DNA from: Actinomycetes bacterium
Lineage (GTDB): Bacteria; Actinomycetota; Acidimicrobiia; Acidimicrobiales; RAAP-2
Direction of reading: 5' to 3'
Assembly (NCBI GenBank): GCA_021791615.1
Contig: JAJYWG010000532.1
Location: 1-15,114, forward strand
Length of the DNA stretch: 15,114 nt
Shown here: one piece after another, positions 6,989 to 12,935 of the stretch
Layout of the letters: each line of letters opens with the position of its first letter
How positions within the stretch are numbered: position 1 is the first letter of the stretch
Program-made: the position numbers and the translations under genes
The notes under the pieces: model-generated
Seen by the model: only the letters and a program-made list of their open reading frames with translations
Databases searched by the model: none
What the model was told of the DNA's origin: nothing

Positions 6989-8005
6989 ATGAGGCCGATG
7001 CCCGTCCTCGCCCTGGACGGTGGCAACACGAAATCGGTCGCTGTTGTCGCGACTTCGGAAGGCGACATCCTGGGCTCAGCGGCCGTAGACGGCTGTGGGG
7101 ATATCTACGGCGCCGTGTCAGAGGACGCTGCGCTGACGGTGCTCTCTGAGGTTGCTCACCAGGCGATGCAGTCTGCGGGTGTTCGAGCTGGGCACATAGC
7201 CCTGATGACCGCGAGCTTGGCGGGCGCCGACTGGCCAGAGGACTTCGCGTTGTACAGGCGCGAGCTACGCCGGCGAGTCGGCCTATCCAAGGAGGTTCAC
7301 GTCATGAACGATGGTCTCGGGCCCTTGCGGCTGGGCAACAGCTCTGGCACCGGTGTTGCCGTCGTGGCAGGGACCGGTGCCGCCGTGGGGGCTCGAGGCC
7401 CGGACGGTCAGACCTGGCACGCCAGCTTCTGGCTTCGCCTTTCGGCTCCGGGCTCGCTTGGGCGGCTAGGCCTTGAGGCCGTCTATCAGGCAGCTTTGGG
7501 ACTCGGACCACCAACTGCCTTGACGAGTCGACTGCTCAGTCAGTACCGGGAGCCCGACGTGGAAAAGTTGCTCCACGCTTGCACCCGACGCGACAACGCC
7601 TTGTCTGGAGACGCCCTGAAAGGCGCCGCACGTGTCGTCCTGGACGCGGATGGAGCGGGAGACGAGGTTGCCGGTTCGATCGTTGACAGCTACGCAGCCG
7701 AACTGGCTGGCTATGCGGCCGTCGCAGCCAGCAAGGTCGACATGACGGGAAGCTTCCCGGTTGTGCTATTGGGCGGCCTGCTTGACCACCAGACTTCCCG
7801 TTTGCCGAGCGTGCTCGCCAAACATGTCCGTGAACGAGAGCATCGGGCCGAACCTGTCTTCCCGAAGGTGGTCCCGGTGGCTGGCGTGGTCCTTGAGGCG
7901 ATAGCGCTCCGTTCCGGAACGCTCACAGAGCAGGTCCGAAGCCGCGTTCTTGCCTCACCAGAGATGCGAACCTTAGGGCGACGTCAAGAGGCCGACGGAC
8001 CCTAG
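6989..8005 (+). CDS. BadF/BadG/BcrA/BcrD-type sugar kinase (N-acetylglucosamine kinase-like)
   Basis: Probable ATP-dependent kinase of an incoming sugar, 338 aa, of the ASKHA fold. The phosphate-1 motif is LALDGGNTKS (7-16). The catalytic aspartate is in VMNDG (Asp108). The phosphate-2 motif is VVAGTGAAVG (125-134), and the adenosine loop VVLLGGLLD lies at 258-266. These are the landmarks of N-acetylglucosamine kinases. Oddly, the segment that in relatives reads LGDEGSG after the phosphate-2 loop is here WLRLSAPGSLGRLG (148-161), with the acidic residues gone, so substrate specificity or activity may differ. ATG 6989 is used; ATG 6998 is equally possible, with GAGG close by. The frame extends to 6848 but that stretch is Arg/Pro-rich and not family-like. 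Divergent from the regulator, it probably shares its control. Confidence 0.85.
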   Translation: MRPMPVLALDGGNTKSVAVVATSEGDILGSAAVDGCGDIYGAVSEDAALTVLSEVAHQAMQSAGVRAGHIALMTASLAGADWPEDFALYRRELRRRVGLSKEVHVMNDGLGPLRLGNSSGTGVAVVAGTGAAVGARGPDGQTWHASFWLRLSAPGSLGRLGLEAVYQAALGLGPPTALTSRLLSQYREPDVEKLLHACTRRDNALSGDALKGAARVVLDADGAGDEVAGSIVDSYAAELAGYAAVAASKVDMTGSFPVVLLGGLLDHQTSRLPSVLAKHVREREHRAEPVFPKVVPVAGVVLEAIALRSGTLTEQVRSRVLASPEMRTLGRRQEADGP

Positions 8006-8383
8006 TCACCTGGCCTCTGACTTGCGCCACTGCAAACCTCGACGAGCCCTGCGGTGGCGCGTCGTTAGGCGTGTTGTCCCGAATGAGGTCGGCGAAGGTG
8101 ACGAGTTCCTCGAGTGGGCCCGTCGCATGCGGCCGCGACACGACACGATCGTCGAGGCGGTGGCTGAGTGTCGGTGCTGCGCTATGTGCGTCGAGCTCGC
8201 CGAGTCAGGACACCTCTGCCCGAGGTGCCTGAAACGCGAGCGACACGTCGAACGAGGACGCCTTCTCACGAAGCCGTTTGTACACCCGGAGCCGCCGCTT
8301 CAACGCATCGAGTGCTGCGCACACTGCGGTCGGACTGTTCGACCGGGTCGTCGGACTGCGGCGCCTCGCGTTCCCCAAGGCGG
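8006..8383 (+). pseudogene. Possible decayed Cys-motif (zinc-ribbon-like) ORF upstream of the glycosyltransferase
   Basis: Base composition shifts from the sugar locus to very GC-rich DNA within this interval. Frame 3 contains a plausible stretch DEFLEWARRM followed by CRCCAMC (from about 8169), CPRC (about 8217-8228) and a further CCAHC (about 8313-8327), a pattern of paired cysteines as in zinc ribbons. The frame does not end before the glycosyltransferase gene and runs on inside it as an antisense-like shadow, so no intact small gene can be drawn. I treat it as a remnant or chance pattern. The family is not recognised. On the minus strand 8006-8140 also reads protein-like for about 40 codons (PLEELVTFADLIRD) without clear boundaries. 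Confidence 0.25.
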
Positions 8384-8623
8384 ATGGAGATCGAGCCCTC
8401 CCGGCGTCGGCGGCCACCTACACGATCGGAGCTCGTCGACCTCGAGCTCGCGCCGCTCGACCTCACTCGACGCAAAAGACGGCCGGCTGATGGACGATCC
8501 CCGGTGGGTGAGGTCCGCGAGGCGGCGGTCGATCGCCGGGCCGCCTCGTCGGCGCGAACTGGCAGGAAGCGCTTGGTCGGGACGCCAATACTCCAGTCGT
8601 GGCGGAGCAGCGCGGGCGCGTGA
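8384..8623 (+). CDS. Small arginine-rich hypothetical protein
   Basis: ATG 8384 has AAGGCGG directly ahead, closer than ideal, and opens a 79-codon frame ending TGA 8621-8623 inside the start of the glycosyltransferase gene, an overlap of 25 bases. The product is basic and arginine-rich with an acidic patch (SELVDLELAPLDLTRRKRR). No family is recognised. Support comes only from the ribosome-site-like bases, G/C-rich third positions and the overlap, which resembles the overlapping arrangement of the small genes downstream. It may be noise. Confidence 0.3.
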   Translation: MEIEPSRRRRPPTRSELVDLELAPLDLTRRKRRPADGRSPVGEVREAAVDRRAASSARTGRKRLVGTPILQSWRSSAGA

Positions 8624-9438
8624 GACGCCTTCGGCCGCGCCTGGTCCTGAGTGTCGTGCTGCCGGCGTACAACGAGGAGGAGCTTCTTGTCGGCACGGTC
8701 GAGGCGATCGTCGCAGGGCTGTCGGCGCGCGCGCTTGTTTTCGAGGTCCTGATCGTCGAGAACGGCTCGGTCGATGCGACGCCTGTTCTCGCCCGCGAGC
8801 TCGCAACGGCCCACCCCGAGGTGTCGGTGCTCGAGCTTCGCCACGCCGACTACGGCCTCGCCCTCGCCGCGGGCATCGGGTCGGCGAAGGGGGAGCACAT
8901 CTGCTGTTTCGATGTCGACCACTACGACCTTCGCTTCCTCGATGCGGCCCTGGCGCTCGTCCATCGCAGGGGAGTCGGCGTGGTGCTCGGCTCGAAGCGG
9001 GCCGCCGGCTCGCTCGACCGGCGGCCCCTCGCCCGACGGGTGCTCAGCTGGGGCTCCAGCGGTCTGTGCCGTCGGGTGCTCGCCATGCGCGCGAGCGACG
9101 CGCATGGGATGAAGCTGCTCGTGCGGTCCGAGGTCGGGCCGCTTGTCCGCAGGTGCCGCTCGCGCGGGAGCGTGTTCGATGTCGAGCTCGTCGTGCGTGC
9201 CGAACGAGCCGGCATCGGCGTCGCCGAGCTGCCGGTCTGCGTCACAGCGCGGCGGCCGGCGCGCCTCGCGGCCTGGCGGCGGGTGCCGGAGGCGTTGTCC
9301 GGCGTGCTGTGGCTCGGCCGGGCCCTCCGACACGAGGCGCGACTGGCTGGGTGTGCGGGGAGCGGGCACGCGGTGGCGGGAGTCGAGGTCGCGGCGCGAG
9401 GGCGCCAGCAGCTCGCCGGGAAACCCGACGGTGCGTGA
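8599..9438 (+). CDS. Family 2 glycosyltransferase (polyprenyl-phosphate sugar transferase-like)
   Basis: GT-A fold glycosyltransferase, 279 aa, predicted to move a sugar from a nucleotide donor, by family resemblance onto a polyprenyl phosphate or polymer. Motifs in order: VVLPAYNEE (19-27), the donor strand LIVENGSVDAT (51-61), YGLALAAGIGSAKGE (85-99), the metal-binding DVD (105-107), GSKR (131-134), DAHGMK (167-172, like the D-x-x-x-G-F-K of dolichyl-phosphate glycosyltransferases) and VFDVELVVRAERAG (192-205). No C-terminal membrane segment is present. The GTG start is supported by the paralogous fragment at 192, which begins with the same MAE; GTG 8620 is an alternative. The last 25 residues (AVAGVEVAARGRQQ and on) coincide with DNA repeated upstream of the 74-aa gene at 12373, so the natural C terminus may have been replaced by recombination. 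Confidence 0.85.
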   Translation: MAEQRGRVRRLRPRLVLSVVLPAYNEEELLVGTVEAIVAGLSARALVFEVLIVENGSVDATPVLARELATAHPEVSVLELRHADYGLALAAGIGSAKGEHICCFDVDHYDLRFLDAALALVHRRGVGVVLGSKRAAGSLDRRPLARRVLSWGSSGLCRRVLAMRASDAHGMKLLVRSEVGPLVRRCRSRGSVFDVELVVRAERAGIGVAELPVCVTARRPARLAAWRRVPEALSGVLWLGRALRHEARLAGCAGSGHAVAGVEVAARGRQQLAGKPDGA

Positions 9439-9692
9439 GACTGGGCGGTGCGCGCTCGGCCAGGTCATTGTCATGGCGCAGAAGAGCCCGTCGAGGCTGA
9501 CACGGCAGGGGCAGGCGGCACGGCAGGAGCTGCTCACGACCAAGGCGCTTATCGCGCTGCTCGAGCAGGTCGATCCCGAGGGCAACCGGAAGGTGCTGCT
9601 CCAGCCTGCCTGGGGCCCGGGCTCGTTCGCGGTCGACGCCCGGGTCGAGCCCCTCTGGGACGACGGGGACTGCGTTGTCGTCCACGGGCGCG
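9371..9692 (+). repeat. Long direct repeat, copy A
   Basis: This stretch is repeated at 12301-12592. From the start of the 74-aa gene onward the two copies are nearly identical, with no gaps. The upstream part is also homologous (GTCGCGGCGCGAGGGCG in both), but copy B lacks about 25 bases between that block and the gene. Copy A spans the 3' end of the glycosyltransferase gene; copy B has no glycosyltransferase ahead of it, so the repeat boundary cuts through that gene's tail. Confidence 0.85.
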
Positions 9693-9697
9693 CATGA
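9473..9697 (+). CDS. 74-aa conserved small protein, copy A
   Basis: A 74-residue protein starting MAQKSPSRL. Its existence is supported by a second copy at 12373 of identical length: the two differ at about ten residues, mostly in the first 30 and at the very end, while ELLTT-x-ALIALLEQVDPEG through AWGPGSFAVDARVEP is unchanged. The pattern is a basic N terminus, one predicted helix (ALIALLEQV), then a short beta-rich region ending DDGDCVVV. No family is recognised; no membrane segment or signal peptide is seen. Upstream GGCCAGG is a poor ribosome site. Its TGA overlaps the next gene's ATG (ATGA), indicating coupled translation. The glycosyltransferase gene ends 34 bases upstream, so they may share a transcript. 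Confidence 0.75.
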   Translation: MAQKSPSRLTRQGQAARQELLTTKALIALLEQVDPEGNRKVLLQPAWGPGSFAVDARVEPLWDDGDCVVVHGRA

Positions 9698-10050
9698 CCG
9701 CGGCGTGCGCGGCCTCGGGCCGGCTGTTCGATGCCAACGCCGCACGCGCACACCGCTCGCGAAGACGTTGCTCGCGAGCAGGGCGCGCGGTGCTCGTCGA
9801 GCCCTGTGGCGCTGCAGTGCGGGCCGCCTGGACGATCCTCAGCACGGCGGCGAGGCGCGCGCGAGAGCGCGGACGGCTGTTGGACTCCAGCGCTCGCGGC
9901 AGCGGCCGGTCGCGGCGCGACTGTGGCGAGTGGTGCTACCCCGAGTGGTGCTATCCCGGCGTGAGCTGCGTGGGATGCAGCCGAGGCACGCCGCGGGCCC
10001 GTGCGGAGGATGCACCCGTCGACGAAAGCGGGTGCTGCCATGACGACTAG
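9694..10050 (+). CDS. Small Cys-rich hypothetical protein with EWCYP tandem repeat
   Basis: The ATG overlaps the stop of the 74-aa gene as ATGA, and the gene overlaps the next start by 11 bases. Product 118 aa: an Arg/Ala-rich first two-thirds (helical, basic) and a cysteine cluster at 77-95 containing DCGEWCYPEWCYP, GVSC and VGC, with CC near the end. Two 15-base units at 9928-9942 and 9943-9957 encode EWCYP twice and differ at one silent base, a recent in-frame duplication. The cysteine spacing could bind a metal. No family is recognised. In the duplicated cassette at 12373 the equivalent slot holds an unrelated 112-aa gene, so this position seems exchangeable. Confidence 0.5.
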   Translation: MTAACAASGRLFDANAARAHRSRRRCSRAGRAVLVEPCGAAVRAAWTILSTAARRARERGRLLDSSARGSGRSRRDCGEWCYPEWCYPGVSCVGCSRGTPRARAEDAPVDESGCCHDD

Positions 10051-10312
10051 GTCGGCGGCGGCGTTCCCCGGGGAGGACGGTGACAGCTGGTGGATCGCCG
10101 GTCACGTGAGTGACGCGGAGGCCATCGCGGCTGCGCGGCACTGCGACGGCGAGGGTCTGTGCGGCGCCGAGCTGAAGGACATCGGAGACGACGAGCTGTG
10201 CGTGACACGGGGCTGGTGGCGCGACGCCCACGACCCGGCGGACGACGAGCGCTGGGAACGGTGCGCCGAGGGTGACGAGGGCGCGGAGCCCTGGACGTTG
10301 GTCGAGCTGTGA
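10040..10312 (+). CDS. 90-aa acidic, Trp-rich hypothetical protein
   Basis: ATG 10040 lies inside the end of the previous gene, and the TGA overlaps the next GTG (GTGA). The product is acidic with notable tryptophans (DSWWIAGHVSDAEAIAAARH; VTRGWWRDAHDPADDERWER) and several cysteines. The segment from about residue 47 on (DIGDDELCVTRGWW, WRDA, ADDERW) is matched by a remnant at 12922-13032, which supports it as a real protein. ATG 10001 upstream is an alternative start but has its GGAGG touching the codon. The composition and size are like accessory genes of phages or conjugative elements; no family is recognised. Confidence 0.6.
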   Translation: MTTRSAAAFPGEDGDSWWIAGHVSDAEAIAAARHCDGEGLCGAELKDIGDDELCVTRGWWRDAHDPADDERWERCAEGDEGAEPWTLVEL

Positions 10313-10497
10313 CCGCGCAGAGTGGGCCGTGCGCCGGCCGGCGGGGTCGGGTCGTGACGAACGAGACGACCTCGGCGGCGGACGAGCCCGACCAGGAGAT
10401 GGTGGACTACCGCCTCGGCTGTGAGGACGACGACGGGCGGCCTGTCTTTCCTGGCTGTGCGGACCCCGACGGGCGCTGTGGTTGCGGGCAGGGATGA
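10309..10497 (+). CDS. 62-aa acidic hypothetical protein with C-terminal cysteines
   Basis: The GTG overlaps the previous stop (GTGA) and the TGA overlaps a further ATG (ATGA at 10494-10497). GTG 10354, giving MTNETTSAADEPDQEMVDYR, is an alternative start preceded by GGGG. The product is acidic with cysteines at its end (GCADPDGRCGCGQG). No family is recognised. It is the fourth member of the overlapping chain that begins at 9473. Confidence 0.5.
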   Translation: MTAQSGPCAGRRGRVVTNETTSAADEPDQEMVDYRLGCEDDDGRPVFPGCADPDGRCGCGQG

Positions 10498-10703
10498 ACG
10501 GCGGGGCCCGAGCAACGCAGGTCCGCGACCGCCCCCTCCCAAAGCCCTGGCCGCGACGGCCGCCGCACGCCGAGCGCTTAATGCGCGTCCTGGTGCGGCA
10601 GGTCCGGGGGTCGCGAATTACATGTCTGTCCTTATCACGGGAACGCAAGGTCGCCTGGGTCGTTGCGCCGCTAACCCGTGTGGGAATCCAGGCTAGTTGT
10701 TGA
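10494..10703 (+). CDS. Possible small basic protein, 3' end probably replaced
   Basis: ATG 10494 overlaps the previous stop as ATGA, continuing the coupled chain. The first 40 or so codons (RPLPKPWPRRPPHAERLMRV) have G/C-rich third positions like their neighbours. After about 10612 the composition drops and the frame reads through DNA belonging to the RDD-gene patch, ending convergently 11 bases inside that gene. The gene was probably cut by the insertion of that patch. No function can be given. Confidence 0.3.
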   Translation: MNGGARATQVRDRPLPKPWPRRPPHAERLMRVLVRQVRGSRITCLSLSRERKVAWVVAPLTRVGIQASC

Positions 10704-11199
10704 TGAGGCCGCCAGGGTCATAGACGACCACCGTCCCCGCCACCTTGTCGTGGAGTGCCTGGTGCTCGCGTCCGGACACAAACATGATGAAGGAGACAAG
10801 CTCGGTGATCCAGCCGAGGATGTTCTCGGCAATGCCGCCAATGATCTCGCGCAGCGCCATCCGCCAGAAATGGGCGCACTCACCTCTGTCGGGATACCAC
10901 GCCTTCATCTTCAGCACCTTGAGTGCCGGGGTCGTCCCTTGGCTCCAGCAGACGAGGCCCCAGATCACATACCCGATGAACAGCGTGACGATGCAGAGGA
11001 CGATCGACAGAAACCACGCACCGATCCGGCGCCCGACCGGAGCAAGCACAACCCCCTCCGGAAGACCGAGCTCCCGGTCAATCTCGACAAGTCCTGGCGC
11101 CCGCATCTGCATCTCGGACACGCCTCTCTGGTGCGCGGGACCTTGATCTCTGCTCTCATGGCCCTCGCTATATACGACAGTTCCATCGGTATCCACCAC
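10693..11199 (-). CDS. RDD-family membrane protein
   Basis: Integral membrane protein of 168 aa with an RDD domain. After a polar N terminus of about 50 residues come VGRRIGAWFLSIVLCIVTLF (first membrane span), IGYVIWGLVCWSQGTTPALK (second span and the conserved G-T-T-P loop), a third hydrophobic segment (ENILGWITELVSFIMFV) and the diagnostic end REHQALHDKVAGTVVV. The first-span aspartate usual in the family is not evident. The GTG start 11199 is supported by AGGAGG four bases upstream. RDD proteins are poorly characterised; some are linked to transport or ion exchange. The gene is lower in GC than its neighbours, stands alone, and interrupts the small-gene arrays on both sides, consistent with separate acquisition. 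Confidence 0.85.
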   Translation of the reverse strand: MVDTDGTVVYSEGHESRDQGPAHQRGVSEMQMRAPGLVEIDRELGLPEGVVLAPVGRRIGAWFLSIVLCIVTLFIGYVIWGLVCWSQGTTPALKVLKMKAWYPDRGECAHFWRMALREIIGGIAENILGWITELVSFIMFVSGREHQALHDKVAGTVVVYDPGGLINN

Positions 11200-11289
11200 G
11201 GTGCCTCCTGTCCGTCAGTGTCCCTTCCGCCTAACGGCGTAGGTGGGCGAGTACTTGATATCGACCGATCGATTCATGCCGATCGCCAA

Positions 11290-11318
11290 GTTTGAAGCTG
11301 ATGCAATACGACTGTCAA
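11290..11318 (-). promoter_or_regulatory. Candidate promoter for the RDD gene
   Basis: Minus strand: TTGACA (11313-11318) is a perfect -35 hexamer. At 17 bases spacing the -10 would be TCAAAC, only a half match to TATAAT. It lies about 90 bases ahead of the GTG start in an AT-richer interval that also contains overlapping GATC-centred palindromes around 11258-11275. Confidence 0.3.
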
Positions 11319-11333
11319 TAACTCAAGGGCGGG

Positions 11334-11564
11334 TTGGCGTCAGAGAACAGACGATCCGCCAGAGAGCTGCGGCGCCACAGTCGGAGGCTCCTTCGGGGCT
11401 GTCATGGCCGGCCCAGATCGGAGGCGGCAGCAGTCCCGGCACACCAGGACGAGGGCGCCACGCACACGAACTACCTCGGCGAGCTCTACGACGGGCGCGC
11501 CGAGGAGGTGCTGGCCGCGGTGAGGGCGCGGGAGGTGCTAGGCGCGGGCAGCGACGGCACGTGA
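11334..11564 (+). CDS. Small hypothetical protein or 3' gene fragment
   Basis: A 76-codon frame from TTG 11334 to TGA 11562-11564. The last 35 codons (THTNYLGELYDGRAEEVLAA, then VRAREVLG) look coding: helical, acidic/alanine-rich, G/C-rich third positions. The first half is arginine-rich and unlike a protein domain. No ribosome site supports TTG. It is probably the surviving 3' end of a gene cut at the border of the RDD patch. A GTG overlapping its stop (GTGA at 11561) opens a further 39-codon frame, not called. Confidence 0.35.
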   Translation: MASENRRSARELRRHSRRLLRGCHGRPRSEAAAVPAHQDEGATHTNYLGELYDGRAEEVLAAVRAREVLGAGSDGT

Positions 11565-11873
11565 CGGCGCGATGGGCCTGCGTCGTCGGCCCCTACGAGG
11601 CCTGCACGCCCTCAACCGGTGCTTCGCCGAGGACGTCCACGGCGCGCGCAGCCTCTTTCGCGCTCCTCCATCGCTGCTGAGCTCGACAGCGGCTTGCGTG
11701 CGTGCCGGCTGTTCCGATCTCGAGTGCGAAGGGCCATTCGCGTCGGCCCCGCGCCGGCGCACATCGCGGAGGGCGACGTCGCTCCGGCCGCCTCCGAGGA
11801 GGGGCTGGGGGCTGGCCGGCACGCAGCGGCGCGGACGCCGGCCCCCAGCCGCGGGCCAGCTACGGGTGCGGCC
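11565..11873. other. GC-rich stretch without a supportable gene
   Basis: Several frames are open on both strands, as expected at this GC content, but none has a ribosome site, recognisable motif or paralogue in the window. The frames are arginine/proline/alanine-rich. It may hold decayed small genes. Confidence 0.4.
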
Positions 11874-12266
11874 TCACGGGGCGTCCCACCAGGACACCCC
11901 GACGTCGGCCCAGGGCCTGCTCCACAGCATCTGTCGGACCGTCCCTGGTCTGAGCTCTGACGGGCAAGCGTTGTTGTCCTCGTCGTCATCATCGCCCGGC
12001 CAGAAGTCGGACTCGGGCCCAACAGACGGCGGCATGTGCATCCTTGGGTCTGGCTCGGGGTGCTCGTCGGCCCAGGTGACCGGCTCGTCGATGTCGTCGA
12101 GCTCGCCCGCGTACCCCGTTGCGCGGCTGAGCTCGGCGCGCAGTCGTCGGTCGTCGTTGCGCCATTTCGCATCGAACTCTGCGTCGTCCAACGGCTCGAC
12201 CCGTACCTGAACTCCTTTCTCGTACCATGACCCCGCTGCCCGCTGCTGCTGCTTTTCTCGGTCCAT
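11874..12266 (-). CDS. 130-aa acidic hypothetical protein
   Basis: Minus-strand gene convergent with nothing recognisable, its ATG about 30 bases from the left edge of repeat copy B. The product starts MDREKQQQRAAGSWYEKGVQ and has a mixed-charge helical first half (LDDAEFDAKWRNDDRRLRAE). An acidic, Pro/Trp-containing second half (PESDFWPGDDDDEDNN) ends WADVGVSWWDAP. Its sober composition contrasts with the Arg/Pro-rich noise frames around it, which is the main reason to call it. No clear Shine-Dalgarno stands ahead of ATG 12266. An acidic, tryptophan-bearing tail could mediate protein or DNA-mimic contacts, but no family is recognised. Confidence 0.55.
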   Translation of the reverse strand: MDREKQQQRAAGSWYEKGVQVRVEPLDDAEFDAKWRNDDRRLRAELSRATGYAGELDDIDEPVTWADEHPEPDPRMHMPPSVGPESDFWPGDDDDEDNNACPSELRPGTVRQMLWSRPWADVGVSWWDAP

Positions 12267-12300
12267 ACTTCGTAAGAGGGCGGCGGCGAAGCGAACGCGC

Positions 12301-12592
12301 GCTGGCAGGGGTCACGGTCGCGGCGCGAGGGCGACGGAGACTGAGCGGTGCGCGGTTGGCCGGGACTTTGTCATGGCACAGAAGAGCTGGTCGAGGCTGG
12401 CACAGCAGGGGAAGGCGGCAGGGCAGGAGCTGCTCACGACCGAGGCGCTCATCGCGCTGCTCGAGCAGGTCGATCCCGAGGGCAACCGGAAGGTGCTGCT
12501 CCAGCCTGCCTGGGGCCCGGGCTCGTTCGCGGTCGACGCCCGGGTCGAGCCCACCTGGGACGACGGGGACTGCGTTGTCGTCCGAGGGCGGT
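12301..12592 (+). repeat. Long direct repeat, copy B
   Basis: Repeat of 9371-9692. The 160 bases 12430-12590 differ from 9530-9690 at only a handful of positions. Upstream, the part corresponding to the glycosyltransferase tail is kept (VAARGR in the same frame) although the rest of that gene is absent, and about 25 bases are deleted. The gene at 12373 lies within it. Confidence 0.85.
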
Positions 12593-12597
12593 CCTGA
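12373..12597 (+). CDS. 74-aa conserved small protein, copy B
   Basis: Same length and same domain layout as the protein at 9473, starting MAQKSWSRLAQQGK. The central and C-terminal parts are almost invariant, while changes cluster in the basic N terminus and in the last residues (VVRGRS instead of VVHGRA). Both copies keep an open frame, so both are probably functional or duplicated recently. Its TGA overlaps the downstream ATG (TGATG), again a coupled arrangement, but with a different partner gene. Function unknown. Confidence 0.75.
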   Translation: MAQKSWSRLAQQGKAAGQELLTTEALIALLEQVDPEGNRKVLLQPAWGPGSFAVDARVEPTWDDGDCVVVRGRS

Positions 12598-12935
12598 TGG
12601 ACCGGGCAGGAGGGTACGAGACTGCGAGGCGCCTCGTCGCGGTCGAGGCGGCGATGACGCCGGGTCGGTGGGAGCCCCGGCGTGGGCACGAGGGCTTCGA
12701 CATCTCGCCGGTCACCGACGACGCCGGGATGCGGGCTGCGGACGCCGCGGGCCTGGCGCTGTTGCGCAACGCGCTCCCCGCGATGATCCGGCTCGTCGAA
12801 GCGGCCGAGACGGTCGCGGGGTACGAGGAAAAGGCGGTCGGCGCGGGGCCGCACGCGCTGATCAGCCGCGCGCTCGATGACCTCCGGGCAGCGCTCGATG
12901 GCTTAGCCGGGCGAGGTCGAGGGGATCGGCGGTGA
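12597..12935 (+). CDS. 112-aa hypothetical protein, phage Ea22-like helical pattern
   Basis: The ATG shares its first base with the preceding stop (TGATG). The protein has an N-terminal helix, a short loop (MTPGRWEPRRGHEGFD) and a long helical part: AAGLALLRNALPAMIRLVEA, then AGYEEKAVGAGPHALISRAL and DDLRAALDGL. The phrase of a domain start followed by A-x-x-L-R-N-A-L-P-x-M/L-I-x-x-x-E-A resembles small accessory proteins common in phages and prophages (Ead/Ea22-like), which is a resemblance of pattern only. It occupies the slot held by the Cys-rich 118-aa gene in the other cassette. Its 3' end overlaps the remnant of the WRDA protein. Confidence 0.6.
   Translation: MDRAGGYETARRLVAVEAAMTPGRWEPRRGHEGFDISPVTDDAGMRAADAAGLALLRNALPAMIRLVEAAETVAGYEEKAVGAGPHALISRALDDLRAALDGLAGRGRGDRR

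Noticed and set aside
332..8635. Short similarity GGGCGTGACGC versus GGGCGCGTGAGACGCC as target-site duplications of the sugar island
   Set aside because: The match is gapped, made of common GC-rich words, and the right-hand one lies within the intact glycosyltransferase start region, not at a composition border.
8022..9500. A 492-codon plus-strand frame beginning with Cys pairs
   Set aside because: From about 8600 it runs out of frame through the glycosyltransferase gene and becomes Arg/Gly-rich noise; only the first 100 codons may reflect a decayed gene.
8266..10041. A 591-codon minus-strand open frame spanning the glycosyltransferase and small genes
   Set aside because: It is antisense to a clear glycosyltransferase gene, rich in Arg/Pro/Ser/Ala, and has no motif; long spurious frames are expected at this GC content.
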